Below are positions 33,780 through 41,459 of a DNA stretch of 64,000 bases, piece by piece. The notes below the pieces were generated by a model that was not told where the DNA came from, ran no database searches, and was given only the letters and a program-made list of their open reading frames with translations. The position numbers and the translations under genes are program-made. Each line of letters begins with the position of its first letter. Within the stretch, counting starts at the first letter, position 1. This DNA comes from Streptosporangium brasiliense. Its GTDB lineage: Bacteria; Actinomycetota; Actinomycetes; Streptosporangiales; Streptosporangiaceae. Location of the stretch: contig NZ_JAUSRB010000001.1 in assembly GCF_030811595.1 (NCBI RefSeq), positions 806,001 to 870,000 on the forward strand. The letters run 5' to 3'.

Positions 33780-34412
33780 TCACCGCCCGCGGGCGACCCT
33801 GTTTCCCGATGCGGTCTCCGGAGCGTCGCGGGCGTCCAGGTTGTCGTGGGCCTCCAGGGTGTCGCGGGCGTCCATGAGGGCGAAGCCGAGCAGGTTCAGG
33901 CCCCGCCAGGTGGCGGGGGAGGCGGCGCGTGCGTCGTCGGCGGTGAGCCCGATGCCCCAGATCCGGTCGACGGGGCTGGCCTCGACCAGGACCCGGCCAC
34001 GGGTGCCGAGCAGGAAGTCCCTCAGCTCGGGGTGGGCGCCGAACTTGGCGGTGCTGCCGCGCACCACGATCTCGTAGCGGTGCTCGTCCCACGCGGCCTC
34101 GTCGAAGCCGCGGACCTCGCGGCCGAGCTTCTTGGCCTCGGCGGGGTGCCCGGCCGCGAGGATCCGCGCGGCGGTCTCGCCGTCGCCGAACAGCCACGCC
34201 TTGTGCGCCATCATGTAGTGCTCGGCCGACCGGAAGACGTGCCCGTCCACGGTGAAGGCGGCCTCCCACCACTGGCTGAGGCATCCGGCCCCGACACCGC
34301 CGGCACGCGGTGGCCGGTGGCCCCAGAAGAACAGGTGGCGCAACCGCCGGCCGTCCCGCTCGGCGGTGACGGCCTCGGCGACCGAGCGGGGCAGCATGCT
34401 GAGATCGGACAT
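33780..34412 (-). CDS. NADAR (YbiA/DUF1768)-family protein
   Basis: 210 residues from ATG 34412 (GTAGGACG upstream). It shows NADAR hallmarks: HLFFWGHRPP, LSQWWEAAFTVDGHVFRSAE then HYMMAHKAWLFGD, and GPVDRIWGIGL-like ASPVDRIWGIGLTADD near the end. Family members are N-glycosidases acting on riboflavin-biosynthetic intermediates or on ADP-ribose linked to guanine, i.e. reversing DNA or RNA ADP-ribosylation. Which applies is unknown; no DarT-type toxin is beside it. The C-terminus (DARDTLEAHDNLDARDAPET) comes from an 18-bp tandem array. Confidence 0.9.
   Translation of the reverse strand: MSDLSMLPRSVAEAVTAERDGRRLRHLFFWGHRPPRAGGVGAGCLSQWWEAAFTVDGHVFRSAEHYMMAHKAWLFGDGETAARILAAGHPAEAKKLGREVRGFDEAAWDEHRYEIVVRGSTAKFGAHPELRDFLLGTRGRVLVEASPVDRIWGIGLTADDARAASPATWRGLNLLGFALMDARDTLEAHDNLDARDAPETASGNRVARGR
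33825..33878. repeat. 18-bp tandem array within NADAR gene 3' end
   Basis: Three contiguous 18-bp units beginning gtcgcgggcgtccaggtt, with two to four differences each. In frame, they encode hexapeptide repeats of the (DARDTLE)(AHDNL) kind in the protein tail. Confidence 0.85.
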
Positions 34413-34480
34413 CGTCCTACCGTGCCATGTACGGCTACCGCCCGGCCACCGGGTTACCGGCCCTCCCGGCCGTGGCCGCC

Positions 34481-34606
34481 TACCCGGCCGGGGCTGCTTA
34501 CCTGGCCGGGACTGCTTATCCGGCCGGGACCGCTTACCTGGCCGGGACCGCTTACCTGGCCGGGACCGCATATCGGGCCGGGACCGCCTATCCGGCCGTG
34601 GCCGTC
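34481..34606. repeat. 18-bp tandem array, seven units, intergenic
   Basis: Seven contiguous 18-bp units of the form tacctggccgggaccgct fill the gap between the NADAR start and the stop of the secreted lectin-domain protein. A frame through it would read (AYLAGT)n; I regard it as non-coding because nothing resembling a protein surrounds it. Confidence 0.92.
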
Positions 34607-34646
34607 GTCCGGCGCCGACGGCCACGGGGGCGTCCGTCCCCGGTGA

Positions 34647-35024
34647 CGGCTACGGCAGTGTCCATTTCTGGTTGGCCTGGTTGCTGCAGTCCCAGATGAT
34701 GGTCTGGGTGCCGTCGGCGGGGTTGGCGCCTTCGACGTCCAGGCACCGGCCGGAGTTGGGGTTCTTCAGGGTGCCGTCGGGCTGGGCGGTCCAGTTCTGG
34801 GCGGCGGTGCCGTTGCAGGTCCACAGTTGGACCTTGGTGCCGTTGGCGCTGCCGCCGCCGGAGACGTCCAGGCATTTGCCCAGGGCCTTGAGGATCTGGC
34901 CGTTGACCGTCCACTGCTGGGCGCCGGTGCCGTTGCAGGTGTACAGCTGGACCTTGGTCCCGTCGGCGGTGGCGGCTCCGCTGATGTCCAGGCACTTGCC
35001 CGCCAGCCCCCTGACCGGACCGGT
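34647..35024 (-). repeat. 378-bp direct repeat copy 1 (ricin-lectin module)
   Basis: By direct reading I find no difference between this stretch and 36903-37280. It covers the ricin module from GPVRGLAGKCLDISG to the stop codon. Confidence 0.92.
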
Positions 35025-36749
35025 GCGGGCCGGCGGGGTGCCTCTGACGAGGGTGAAGTCGTCCAGGTCGAACAGGCCGGCACCGGTCCCCGCATAGGTC
35101 AGATACAGCGTCTGGGCACCCGACGGCACGCCGGTCAGGCCGGTCTGCACATCGGCGAAGGTCTCCCATCCGCCGGTGTTCGGCACGTTCACCGTGCCGA
35201 GGATCGGGCCGGTGGCCGAGCCGGTCCGGACCTGGATCGTGCCGCCCGGCCCGCCGGAGACGACCCTCGCCCGGAACCCCGTCACGCCGGTCAGGTCGAC
35301 GCCCGCGTACGACGACCAGTCACCGGGATCGATGTAGCCGAGCGTCCTGCCGCCGTGCGCGCCGGTCTTGCTGAACGGCGAGGCCCCGCTGACCGCGCTG
35401 TAGGACTCGGCCTCGATGGTCCTGTCCTGCGACGCGCCGATTTCCTTGAGACGGATGTGGCGGAAGGCGGCCTCGTCGCCGTCACCGTGGTTCTGGATGC
35501 CGATGTAGCCCTGCTGCAGGCTGCGTGCCGGGTCGGTGTTGGTGAAATCGTTGATCTTGGAGCCGTTGAGGAAGACCTGCACCCGCTCGCCCTCGACCAG
35601 CAGCTCGTAGGTGTTCCACTCTCCCGGCGGGTTCAGCGCGGCGTCACGGGCGGCGAGATCGGCCGACTTGAACCCGTAGACGGAGCCGGTGGTGCGGTCG
35701 GCGGAGTCGGTCGCGTCGATCTGGATCTCGTAGCCGTTGTTGACCGCCGACCACGGGTCGTCGCTCGCGGGGAAGCCGATGAACACGCCGGAGTTGTCGT
35801 CGCCGGCCAGTTTCCAGTCCAGCTTCAGCGAGTACGAGCGCAGCTCCTTGGCCGAGTACCAGAGCATGCCCAGGCCGCCGGTGGAGGTGAGGGTGGCGTT
35901 GGCGTTGGTGAACCCGCCGGGGCCGGCCTGGGACCAGCCGGCCGTCGAGCCGTCGTACAACCTGGTGTAGCCGGTCTCCGGCCGGCAGTCGGCCTCCGTC
36001 TGGCCGGCCGCGTACCGGATGCCGCCCAGCAGCTGGGCCCTGAAGGCGCTGTCGCCGTACGACTCGAGGGTGTGGCCGCCGCCGGTGTAGAAGGACCGCC
36101 CACCGCCCGTGGCCTTGCACCACGTGATGGGGTGGTCGCCGCCCATCGAGCCGCCGGAGTAGGACGTCTCGTCCAGGGCCGCGAGCACGTGCGCGCTGGA
36201 GCGGGGGTTGGTGCGGTAGTTGTACCACTCGTCGGTGCGGGGCCAGGTCTGGCCGAGGTGCGCGGTCGCCGCGTGCGCCCGGTCCTCGACCTTGACGGTG
36301 GCCTGCTGGATGGCCGGGTGCGAGGCGAACCACGCGCCGACGAGGTCGCCGTAGAACGGCCAGCCGTACTCGGTGTCGGCGGCCGCGTGGACGCCCGCGA
36401 AGCCCTTGCCCGAGCCGATGTAGGACTCGAACGCGCTCTGCTGGCCGGCGTCGAGCACGTCGCCGGTGGTGTTGAGGAAGACCACCGCGGCGTACTGGCC
36501 CAGGTTGGCGGCGGTGAACGCGCCGCCGTCCTCGGTGGCGTCGACGGCGAAGCCGTTGGCCGCCCCCAGGTCGCGGATGGTCTGGATGCCCGCGGCGATC
36601 GAGTCGTGCCGGAACCCGGCCGTCTTGGAGAACACGAGCACCTTGTAGGCGCTGTCGGCGGCCGCTGCCGCCATACCTGTGCCGGTGCAGGCGATGATCG
36701 TGATGCCCGCCACCGCCAGGGGCAACACCCGGCGCAGAAAGTTTCTCAC
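34650..36749 (-). CDS. secreted ThuA / DUF1080 / CBM6 / ricin-lectin protein
   Basis: 699 residues. Signal peptide (MRNFLRRVLPLAVAGITIIA...) then a ThuA-like trehalose-utilisation domain (about 35-250: VLVFSKTAGFRHDSIAAG, GFAGVHAAADTEYGW, DHPITWCKATGGGR), a DUF1080/3-keto-disaccharide hydrolase-type domain (about 255-430), a CBM6-like module (IEAESYSAVSG onward) and a C-terminal ricin B-type (CBM13) lectin of about 125 residues with QxW-like repeats. It probably attacks or binds oxidised sugars or polysaccharides outside the cell. The lectin module is identical at DNA level to that of the next gene. Confidence 0.9.
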   Translation of the reverse strand: MRNFLRRVLPLAVAGITIIACTGTGMAAAAADSAYKVLVFSKTAGFRHDSIAAGIQTIRDLGAANGFAVDATEDGGAFTAANLGQYAAVVFLNTTGDVLDAGQQSAFESYIGSGKGFAGVHAAADTEYGWPFYGDLVGAWFASHPAIQQATVKVEDRAHAATAHLGQTWPRTDEWYNYRTNPRSSAHVLAALDETSYSGGSMGGDHPITWCKATGGGRSFYTGGGHTLESYGDSAFRAQLLGGIRYAAGQTEADCRPETGYTRLYDGSTAGWSQAGPGGFTNANATLTSTGGLGMLWYSAKELRSYSLKLDWKLAGDDNSGVFIGFPASDDPWSAVNNGYEIQIDATDSADRTTGSVYGFKSADLAARDAALNPPGEWNTYELLVEGERVQVFLNGSKINDFTNTDPARSLQQGYIGIQNHGDGDEAAFRHIRLKEIGASQDRTIEAESYSAVSGASPFSKTGAHGGRTLGYIDPGDWSSYAGVDLTGVTGFRARVVSGGPGGTIQVRTGSATGPILGTVNVPNTGGWETFADVQTGLTGVPSGAQTLYLTYAGTGAGLFDLDDFTLVRGTPPARTGPVRGLAGKCLDISGAATADGTKVQLYTCNGTGAQQWTVNGQILKALGKCLDVSGGGSANGTKVQLWTCNGTAAQNWTAQPDGTLKNPNSGRCLDVEGANPADGTQTIIWDCSNQANQKWTLP

Positions 36750-36902
36750 CTTGCGTTCCCTTCTCGGGATGAAACTCTCGGGATGGAACTTTCGGGGTGG
36801 AGCCGCCGGAGCTTCCCGGACGGAGCCGCCGGAACCCCCGGGGCCCCGGCGGCGGGCCCGCGCGTACGGCGCGGGCCCGACGCGGAGGGCCGCAGGTCGG
36901 GG

Positions 36903-37280
36903 CGGCTACGGCAGTGTCCATTTCTGGTTGGCCTGGTTGCTGCAGTCCCAGATGATGGTCTGGGTGCCGTCGGCGGGGTTGGCGCCTTCGACGTCCAGGC
37001 ACCGGCCGGAGTTGGGGTTCTTCAGGGTGCCGTCGGGCTGGGCGGTCCAGTTCTGGGCGGCGGTGCCGTTGCAGGTCCACAGTTGGACCTTGGTGCCGTT
37101 GGCGCTGCCGCCGCCGGAGACGTCCAGGCATTTGCCCAGGGCCTTGAGGATCTGGCCGTTGACCGTCCACTGCTGGGCGCCGGTGCCGTTGCAGGTGTAC
37201 AGCTGGACCTTGGTCCCGTCGGCGGTGGCGGCTCCGCTGATGTCCAGGCACTTGCCCGCCAGCCCCCTGACCGGACCGGT
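36903..37280 (-). repeat. 378-bp direct repeat copy 2 (ricin-lectin module)
   Basis: Same strand and orientation as copy 1, offset 2256 bases. Both copies end a few bases past the stop codons of their genes, and divergence is immediate at both edges. Confidence 0.92.
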
Positions 37281-39731
37281 CCCACCGGTGGCGCCGGTCG
37301 ACAGGGTGAACGCGTCGAGGTCGTACAGCGCGCCGGAGCCGCCCTTGAACACCAGATACAGGGCGGTGGTGCCGGCGGGCCCCTTCGCCAGGGCCGTGGT
37401 GACGTTCTGGAACGTCTCCCACCCGCCGGTCACCGGCACCGGGACCGAGCCGAGCAGGGTGCCGGTGCTGGAACCGGCCCGCACCTCCAGCGTGCCGCCG
37501 GCGCCGGCGGACGAGACGCGGGCGGTGATCGAGGTGACGCCGTCCAGTTGGTAGGGCTGGAAGGCGATCCAGTCACCGTTGTGGATGTTGCCGACCGTCT
37601 TGCCGCCCTCGGCGCCGGTGTGGTTGATGGGGTCCACCCCGGACGCGGAGCCGTAGTGCTCGGCCTGGCGGTGCCGGGGCTGCAGCGTCGCCTGGGCGGT
37701 GCCCTTCAGGCCGCCCGCGTCGGTGTACTCCGCGGCGAAGATGCCGAAGGTGTTCGCCTCGGTGGAGTGCTCACCGTCCACCTGGGTCGCGATCGAGCCG
37801 GTGCAGCCGGTCTTGGAGGTGATGGCGTGTCCGTGGCTGTCGTGGCCCAGCAGGTAGGTCATCGTGACCTTGGAGCAGTCGATCGGACCGTCCTCGGGGT
37901 CGGTCACCGTGACCGAGTAGGGGACCGTGTCACCGAAGGTGAACGGCTGCCCGTTCTTCGGAGAGGTGATGGTGAGGACCGGGGCGGTGTTGCCGACCGT
38001 GATGATCACACTTGCCGTGCCGGTCGCGCCCTGCGGGTCGGTGACCTTCAACGTGGCGGTATAGGTGCCGTTGCCCGTATAGGTGTGGGAGGGGGCCGCC
38101 GCCGTCGAGGTGCCGCCGTCGCCGAACGTCCACGAGTACGTGAGGGCGCCGCCCTCCGGGTCGGAGGAGCCGGAGGAGGAGAAGGCCACCGTCAGCGGCG
38201 CCTGCCCGGAGGTCCGGTCGGCCGCCGCCTTCGCGGCCGGCGCCCGGTTGCGGCCGGCGATGTACTCGACGCGGTACAGGGCCGAGTTGGCGTCACCGCC
38301 GAAGTAGCCGGTGCCGTAGTCCAGGACGTACAGCGCCCCGTCGGGGCCGAACGCCAGGTCCATCACCTGCTTGCCGGTGAAGGGGAAGGCGCTGATGGCC
38401 CCGCGGGAGCCGTCCGAGCCGACCTCGATCGCCTTGATCCAGCCCCGGCCGAACTCGCCCGCGAAGAACACGCCGTTCAGGGACTGGGGGAACTTCACCT
38501 CCGAGCTCGACGCGGCGTCGTAGCGGTAGACCGGGCCGCCCATCGGCGACTCGGAGCCGCCGCCGAACTCCGGCGGCGAGCCGGCGTCGCCGCCGTACTT
38601 GATCCAGGCGGGCTTCGCGGCCGGCAGGGTGGGCCGGCCGGTGTTGCGGGGGGAGTTGTTCGTCGGCCCGCCGGCGCAGTCGTACCTGGCGCCGGAGGCG
38701 CCGGAGGCGAAGTCGTACTCGTTGTACGTCTCGTTCACGGTGTTGTCGCCGGTGCAGTACGGCCAGCCGTAGAAGCCCGGCCCGGTGATCCGGTTGAACT
38801 CGACCTGGCCGCTCGGCCCCCGGGAGGCGTTCGAGGCGCCCGCGTCCGGACCGTAGTCGCCGAGGTAGACGACACCGGTCGACCTGTCGACGCTCATCCG
38901 GAACGGGTTGCGGAACCCCATCGCGTAGATCTCGGGCCTGGTGCCCGACGTGCCGGGCGGGAACATGTTCCCCGAGGGGATCGAGTAGCTCCCGTCGCCG
39001 TTCACCTTGATCCGCAGCACCTTGCCGCGCAGGTCATTGGTGTTCGCCGAGGTGCGCTGCGCGTCGTAGGAGGGGTTGCGGCCGGCGCGCTCGTCGATCG
39101 GGCTGTAGCCATCGGAGTCGAAGGGGTTGGAGTCGTCGCCCGTGGTCAGGTAGAGGTTGCCGGCGGCGTCGAAGTCGATGTCCCCGCCGACGTGGCAGCA
39201 GATGCCGCGGTCGGCCGGCACGTCGAGGATCCTCACCTCGCTGCCCGCCTGGAGCTTCCAGTCCGTGGTGAGGGTGAACCGTGACAGGCGGTTGACGCCC
39301 TGCCACGCCGACCAGTCGGAGCCGGTGGCCGGGGCGTCGCCGCCCGGGGTGGACAGCGGCGGCGCGTAGTAGAGGTAGATGTGCCGGTTGGACGAGAAGG
39401 CGGGGTCCACTCCGACGCCCTGGAGACCTTCCTCGTCATGGTTGTACACCGGCAGCGTGGCGACCACGGAGGTGTTGCCGCCGGCGTCGGTGCGCCGGAG
39501 CGCGCCGTCGCGGGAGGTGTGGACGACCGAGCGGTCCGGCAGTACGGCGAGCGACATCGGCTCGCCCATCTCGGCCACGCCTTTGGCGAGGGTGACCTGC
39601 TGGTAGTCCGCCGGGTCGATGACGGCGGCGTGCGCCGCCGGGGTGCCGGCGGCCAGGGCGGACGCTGTGGCGCCGGCGACGAGAACAGCGGCCAGCGCCG
39701 CGCTCGGTGTCCGTTTTCTCCTGTGATACAC
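36906..39731 (-). CDS. secreted PQQ-type glucose/sorbosone dehydrogenase-PKD-CBM6-ricin protein
   Basis: 941 residues from GTG 39731 (GGAGAG upstream). Signal peptide ends near AHA. A six-bladed GSDH propeller follows (HNHDEEGLQGV-like VYNHDEEGLQGVGVDPAF, DLRGKVLRIKVNGDGSYSIP, GFRNPFRMSVD), then a PKD domain (SSSGSSDPEGGALTYSWTFG), another beta-sandwich, a CBM6-like module and the C-terminal ricin lectin. Such enzymes oxidise sugars or sugar-containing polymers, probably with PQQ. Paired with the ThuA/DUF1080 protein it suggests extracellular carbohydrate oxidation followed by handling of keto-sugars (inference). It lies 156 bases upstream of that gene on the same strand. Confidence 0.92.
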   Translation of the reverse strand: MYHRRKRTPSAALAAVLVAGATASALAAGTPAAHAAVIDPADYQQVTLAKGVAEMGEPMSLAVLPDRSVVHTSRDGALRRTDAGGNTSVVATLPVYNHDEEGLQGVGVDPAFSSNRHIYLYYAPPLSTPGGDAPATGSDWSAWQGVNRLSRFTLTTDWKLQAGSEVRILDVPADRGICCHVGGDIDFDAAGNLYLTTGDDSNPFDSDGYSPIDERAGRNPSYDAQRTSANTNDLRGKVLRIKVNGDGSYSIPSGNMFPPGTSGTRPEIYAMGFRNPFRMSVDRSTGVVYLGDYGPDAGASNASRGPSGQVEFNRITGPGFYGWPYCTGDNTVNETYNEYDFASGASGARYDCAGGPTNNSPRNTGRPTLPAAKPAWIKYGGDAGSPPEFGGGSESPMGGPVYRYDAASSSEVKFPQSLNGVFFAGEFGRGWIKAIEVGSDGSRGAISAFPFTGKQVMDLAFGPDGALYVLDYGTGYFGGDANSALYRVEYIAGRNRAPAAKAAADRTSGQAPLTVAFSSSGSSDPEGGALTYSWTFGDGGTSTAAAPSHTYTGNGTYTATLKVTDPQGATGTASVIITVGNTAPVLTITSPKNGQPFTFGDTVPYSVTVTDPEDGPIDCSKVTMTYLLGHDSHGHAITSKTGCTGSIATQVDGEHSTEANTFGIFAAEYTDAGGLKGTAQATLQPRHRQAEHYGSASGVDPINHTGAEGGKTVGNIHNGDWIAFQPYQLDGVTSITARVSSAGAGGTLEVRAGSSTGTLLGSVPVPVTGGWETFQNVTTALAKGPAGTTALYLVFKGGSGALYDLDAFTLSTGATGGTGPVRGLAGKCLDISGAATADGTKVQLYTCNGTGAQQWTVNGQILKALGKCLDVSGGGSANGTKVQLWTCNGTAAQNWTAQPDGTLKNPNSGRCLDVEGANPADGTQTIIWDCSNQANQKWTLP

Positions 39732-40131
39732 GGGCTCTCCAGGGATGGGGGGTTTACCTGGGCGTGGGGGTGTATCTGGGCATGGGTGTATCTGGGCACG
39801 GCCGGACGGCACGCGAGCGGGCCGGCGGCAGGACGGCATGCGCGTTGGACGGACCGCGCCGCCGGATGTTCAGCGGCGAGCCGGTAGGACGTTGGGCGGT
39901 CGGGCGGTGGCGCCCGGGCGGGACGCCACCGAGGTGGGGGACGGCGCCGTCCGGGCGCGCGGGCGGCCGGGCCCCGGCCCGGGGAGCGGGTCGACGCCCC
40001 TCAGCGGACGCGGCGACCGGTGACGCACGGACTCCCGGCCGCCGGCTGCCGGGACCGTCGTGCGTACCTCCGCACCCGTTGTTCCGCGAAGATTACGAGC
40101 TTCTCCCTTTTGGAGTTCTTTTGCCGTGAAT
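39732..40131. other. long leader/promoter region of dehydrogenase gene
   Basis: About 400 bases before the GTG at 39731. It contains short imperfect repeats (gtgtatctgggcatg / gtgtatctgggcacg at 39769-39800) and no convincing gene. Confidence 0.4.
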
Positions 40132-40143
40132 GTAAGTACTTAC
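40132..40143. promoter_or_regulatory. perfect 12-bp palindrome, candidate operator
   Basis: GTAAGTACTTAC is perfectly symmetrical and sits in a locally AT-rich segment with two TACTTTTG repeats (40158-40165 and 40179-40186). It resembles LacI/GntR-type sugar-regulator sites and lies upstream of the secreted dehydrogenase gene, about 400 bases from its start. Confidence 0.55.
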
Positions 40144-40257
40144 GGCGGCAGCGTCAATACTTTTGATTGAGGATTCAGTACTTTTGCTGAAATATGCAGA
40201 AGTGCCCGTTCCGGCGGGGTGCCTTACTTCGTGCGGGGCGTGGCGGGGCACCTCTCC

Positions 40258-40366
40258 AGCGCTCACGCGTGGCGGGGCGCCTGCTCCGGCGCTCACACGT
40301 GACGAGGCGTCTCCCAGCGCTCACGCGTGGCAGGGCGCCTCTCCGGCGCTCACACGTGAGAGGCGA
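40258..40366. repeat. about 29-bp alternating tandem repeats at gene 3' end
   Basis: Four units beginning at 40258, 40288, 40316 and 40345, alternating cagcgctcacgcgtgg and cggcgctcacacgtga types, i.e. a duplicated 58-bp super-unit. The last unit encodes the final residues and stop (ASHV) of the minus-strand gene ending at 40350. Confidence 0.85.
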
Positions 40367-41390
40367 TCTTCCCCAGCCAGGTGGCGGCCTCCTCCGGAGG
40401 GAGGGGCCTGTCGACGCGCAGGAGCGGGCGCATCATCGGGTAGAGCCGCCCGATGTTCCAGGTCCGCGGGTAGGGCGGCGGCTTGAGGACGACCACGCGC
40501 CGGCCCTCGAAGATCGGGATGTCCGCGGGCACCCCCTCGTTCCAGATCGCGGAGCCGTAGGCGTCGACCAGGTTGAACTGGCCCCGGATCGGCCACACCT
40601 CGGGTTCGAGCGGGCCGTCGACGGCGGAGGCGACCCAGCTCGGGTCGGGCCGGTCGACCCCGAGGGAGTCGCCGAGCGCGTCGGCGAGCAGGGTGTGGAG
40701 CTGGAAGTTGTCGCCGATGCCGCCGATGGTCAGCTCGTAACCGCGCCCCGTGGCGGGATGCAGGACGAGCAGGGGCTCGTCGTCCAGCACGGCGAGCAGC
40801 CGGGTGGGCCAGTCGAGATCGTGGTCCACGGTCGTGGCGGTGGTGATCGCCTCGATGAGCCGCTCGCTGCCGGCCAGGTGGCCCCGGACCGTGCTGGACC
40901 TCTGCAGCATCGTGATGGCCGCCATCTTCCACTGGCCGATCTCGGCCCAGCCCTGGGCCAGCCGCTGGGCGTGCTCGTCACCGACGAGAGGGGCGAGCAC
41001 GGGGACGGAGACCTCGAAGGACTTGCTCTCCATCGGTGGCGGCGGCTCCTCGGGGACGGCGTCCTTCCAGACCGCGGCGTACTCGACGACCAGCTCCAGC
41101 GCCTCGGTCAGGCCCTCACCGAGCTGCCCGGCGAGGGGGGCGGGGTCGGCGCCGAGCTCGGCCAGCCCGCCGAACAGCACGGCGAGATGCGCCCGCAGCC
41201 CGATGGAGGGCAGCTGTTCGAAGAGGCCGGGGGCGCGGGCCACGACGCGGCTCAGATCGCCGGGGCCGGCCTGCTGGGCGGCCTGCCACAGCCCGCCCAT
41301 GGCCTCGAAGAGGCCCGGGACGTCCCCGTTCGCGATGGCGCTGTCAAGATCGTCATACTTGTGATCAAGCATCGCAGAATAGTAGGGCAT
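40350..41390 (-). CDS. conserved hypothetical actinobacterial protein
   Basis: 346 residues, start at ATG 41390 (or the in-frame ATG at 41372). No signal peptide or helix pair in the membrane. A mainly helical N-terminal half (GLFEAMGGLWQAAQQAG, LAVLFGGLAELGADPAPLAG) precedes an alpha/beta C-terminal half with LLVLHPATGRGYELTIGGIG and VVLKPPPYPRTWNIGRLYPM. I do not recognise a named domain. It ends within a tandem repeat and is followed by the long non-coding leader of the secreted dehydrogenase gene. Confidence 0.8.
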   Translation of the reverse strand: MPYYSAMLDHKYDDLDSAIANGDVPGLFEAMGGLWQAAQQAGPGDLSRVVARAPGLFEQLPSIGLRAHLAVLFGGLAELGADPAPLAGQLGEGLTEALELVVEYAAVWKDAVPEEPPPPMESKSFEVSVPVLAPLVGDEHAQRLAQGWAEIGQWKMAAITMLQRSSTVRGHLAGSERLIEAITTATTVDHDLDWPTRLLAVLDDEPLLVLHPATGRGYELTIGGIGDNFQLHTLLADALGDSLGVDRPDPSWVASAVDGPLEPEVWPIRGQFNLVDAYGSAIWNEGVPADIPIFEGRRVVVLKPPPYPRTWNIGRLYPMMRPLLRVDRPLPPEEAATWLGKIASHV

Positions 41391-41459
41391 GGCCCCGCCC
41401 GGAGCTCTTCCCGGCCGGGCGGGAGCCGTAGGGCGGCACCGCGCCGGCCGGGCCGGGCC

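Noticed and set aside
34427..34699. Frame encoding (AYLAGT)n repeats
   Set aside because: It is simply the 18-bp array read in frame; the codon context outside the array is not protein-like and it overlaps the end of the secreted lectin gene.
34827..39284. A 1485-codon open frame on the plus strand opposite the secreted-enzyme genes
   Set aside because: Its translation is low-complexity Gly/Arg/Val/Ala typical of antisense frames in GC-rich DNA, whereas the minus strand encodes two clearly recognisable multidomain secreted proteins.
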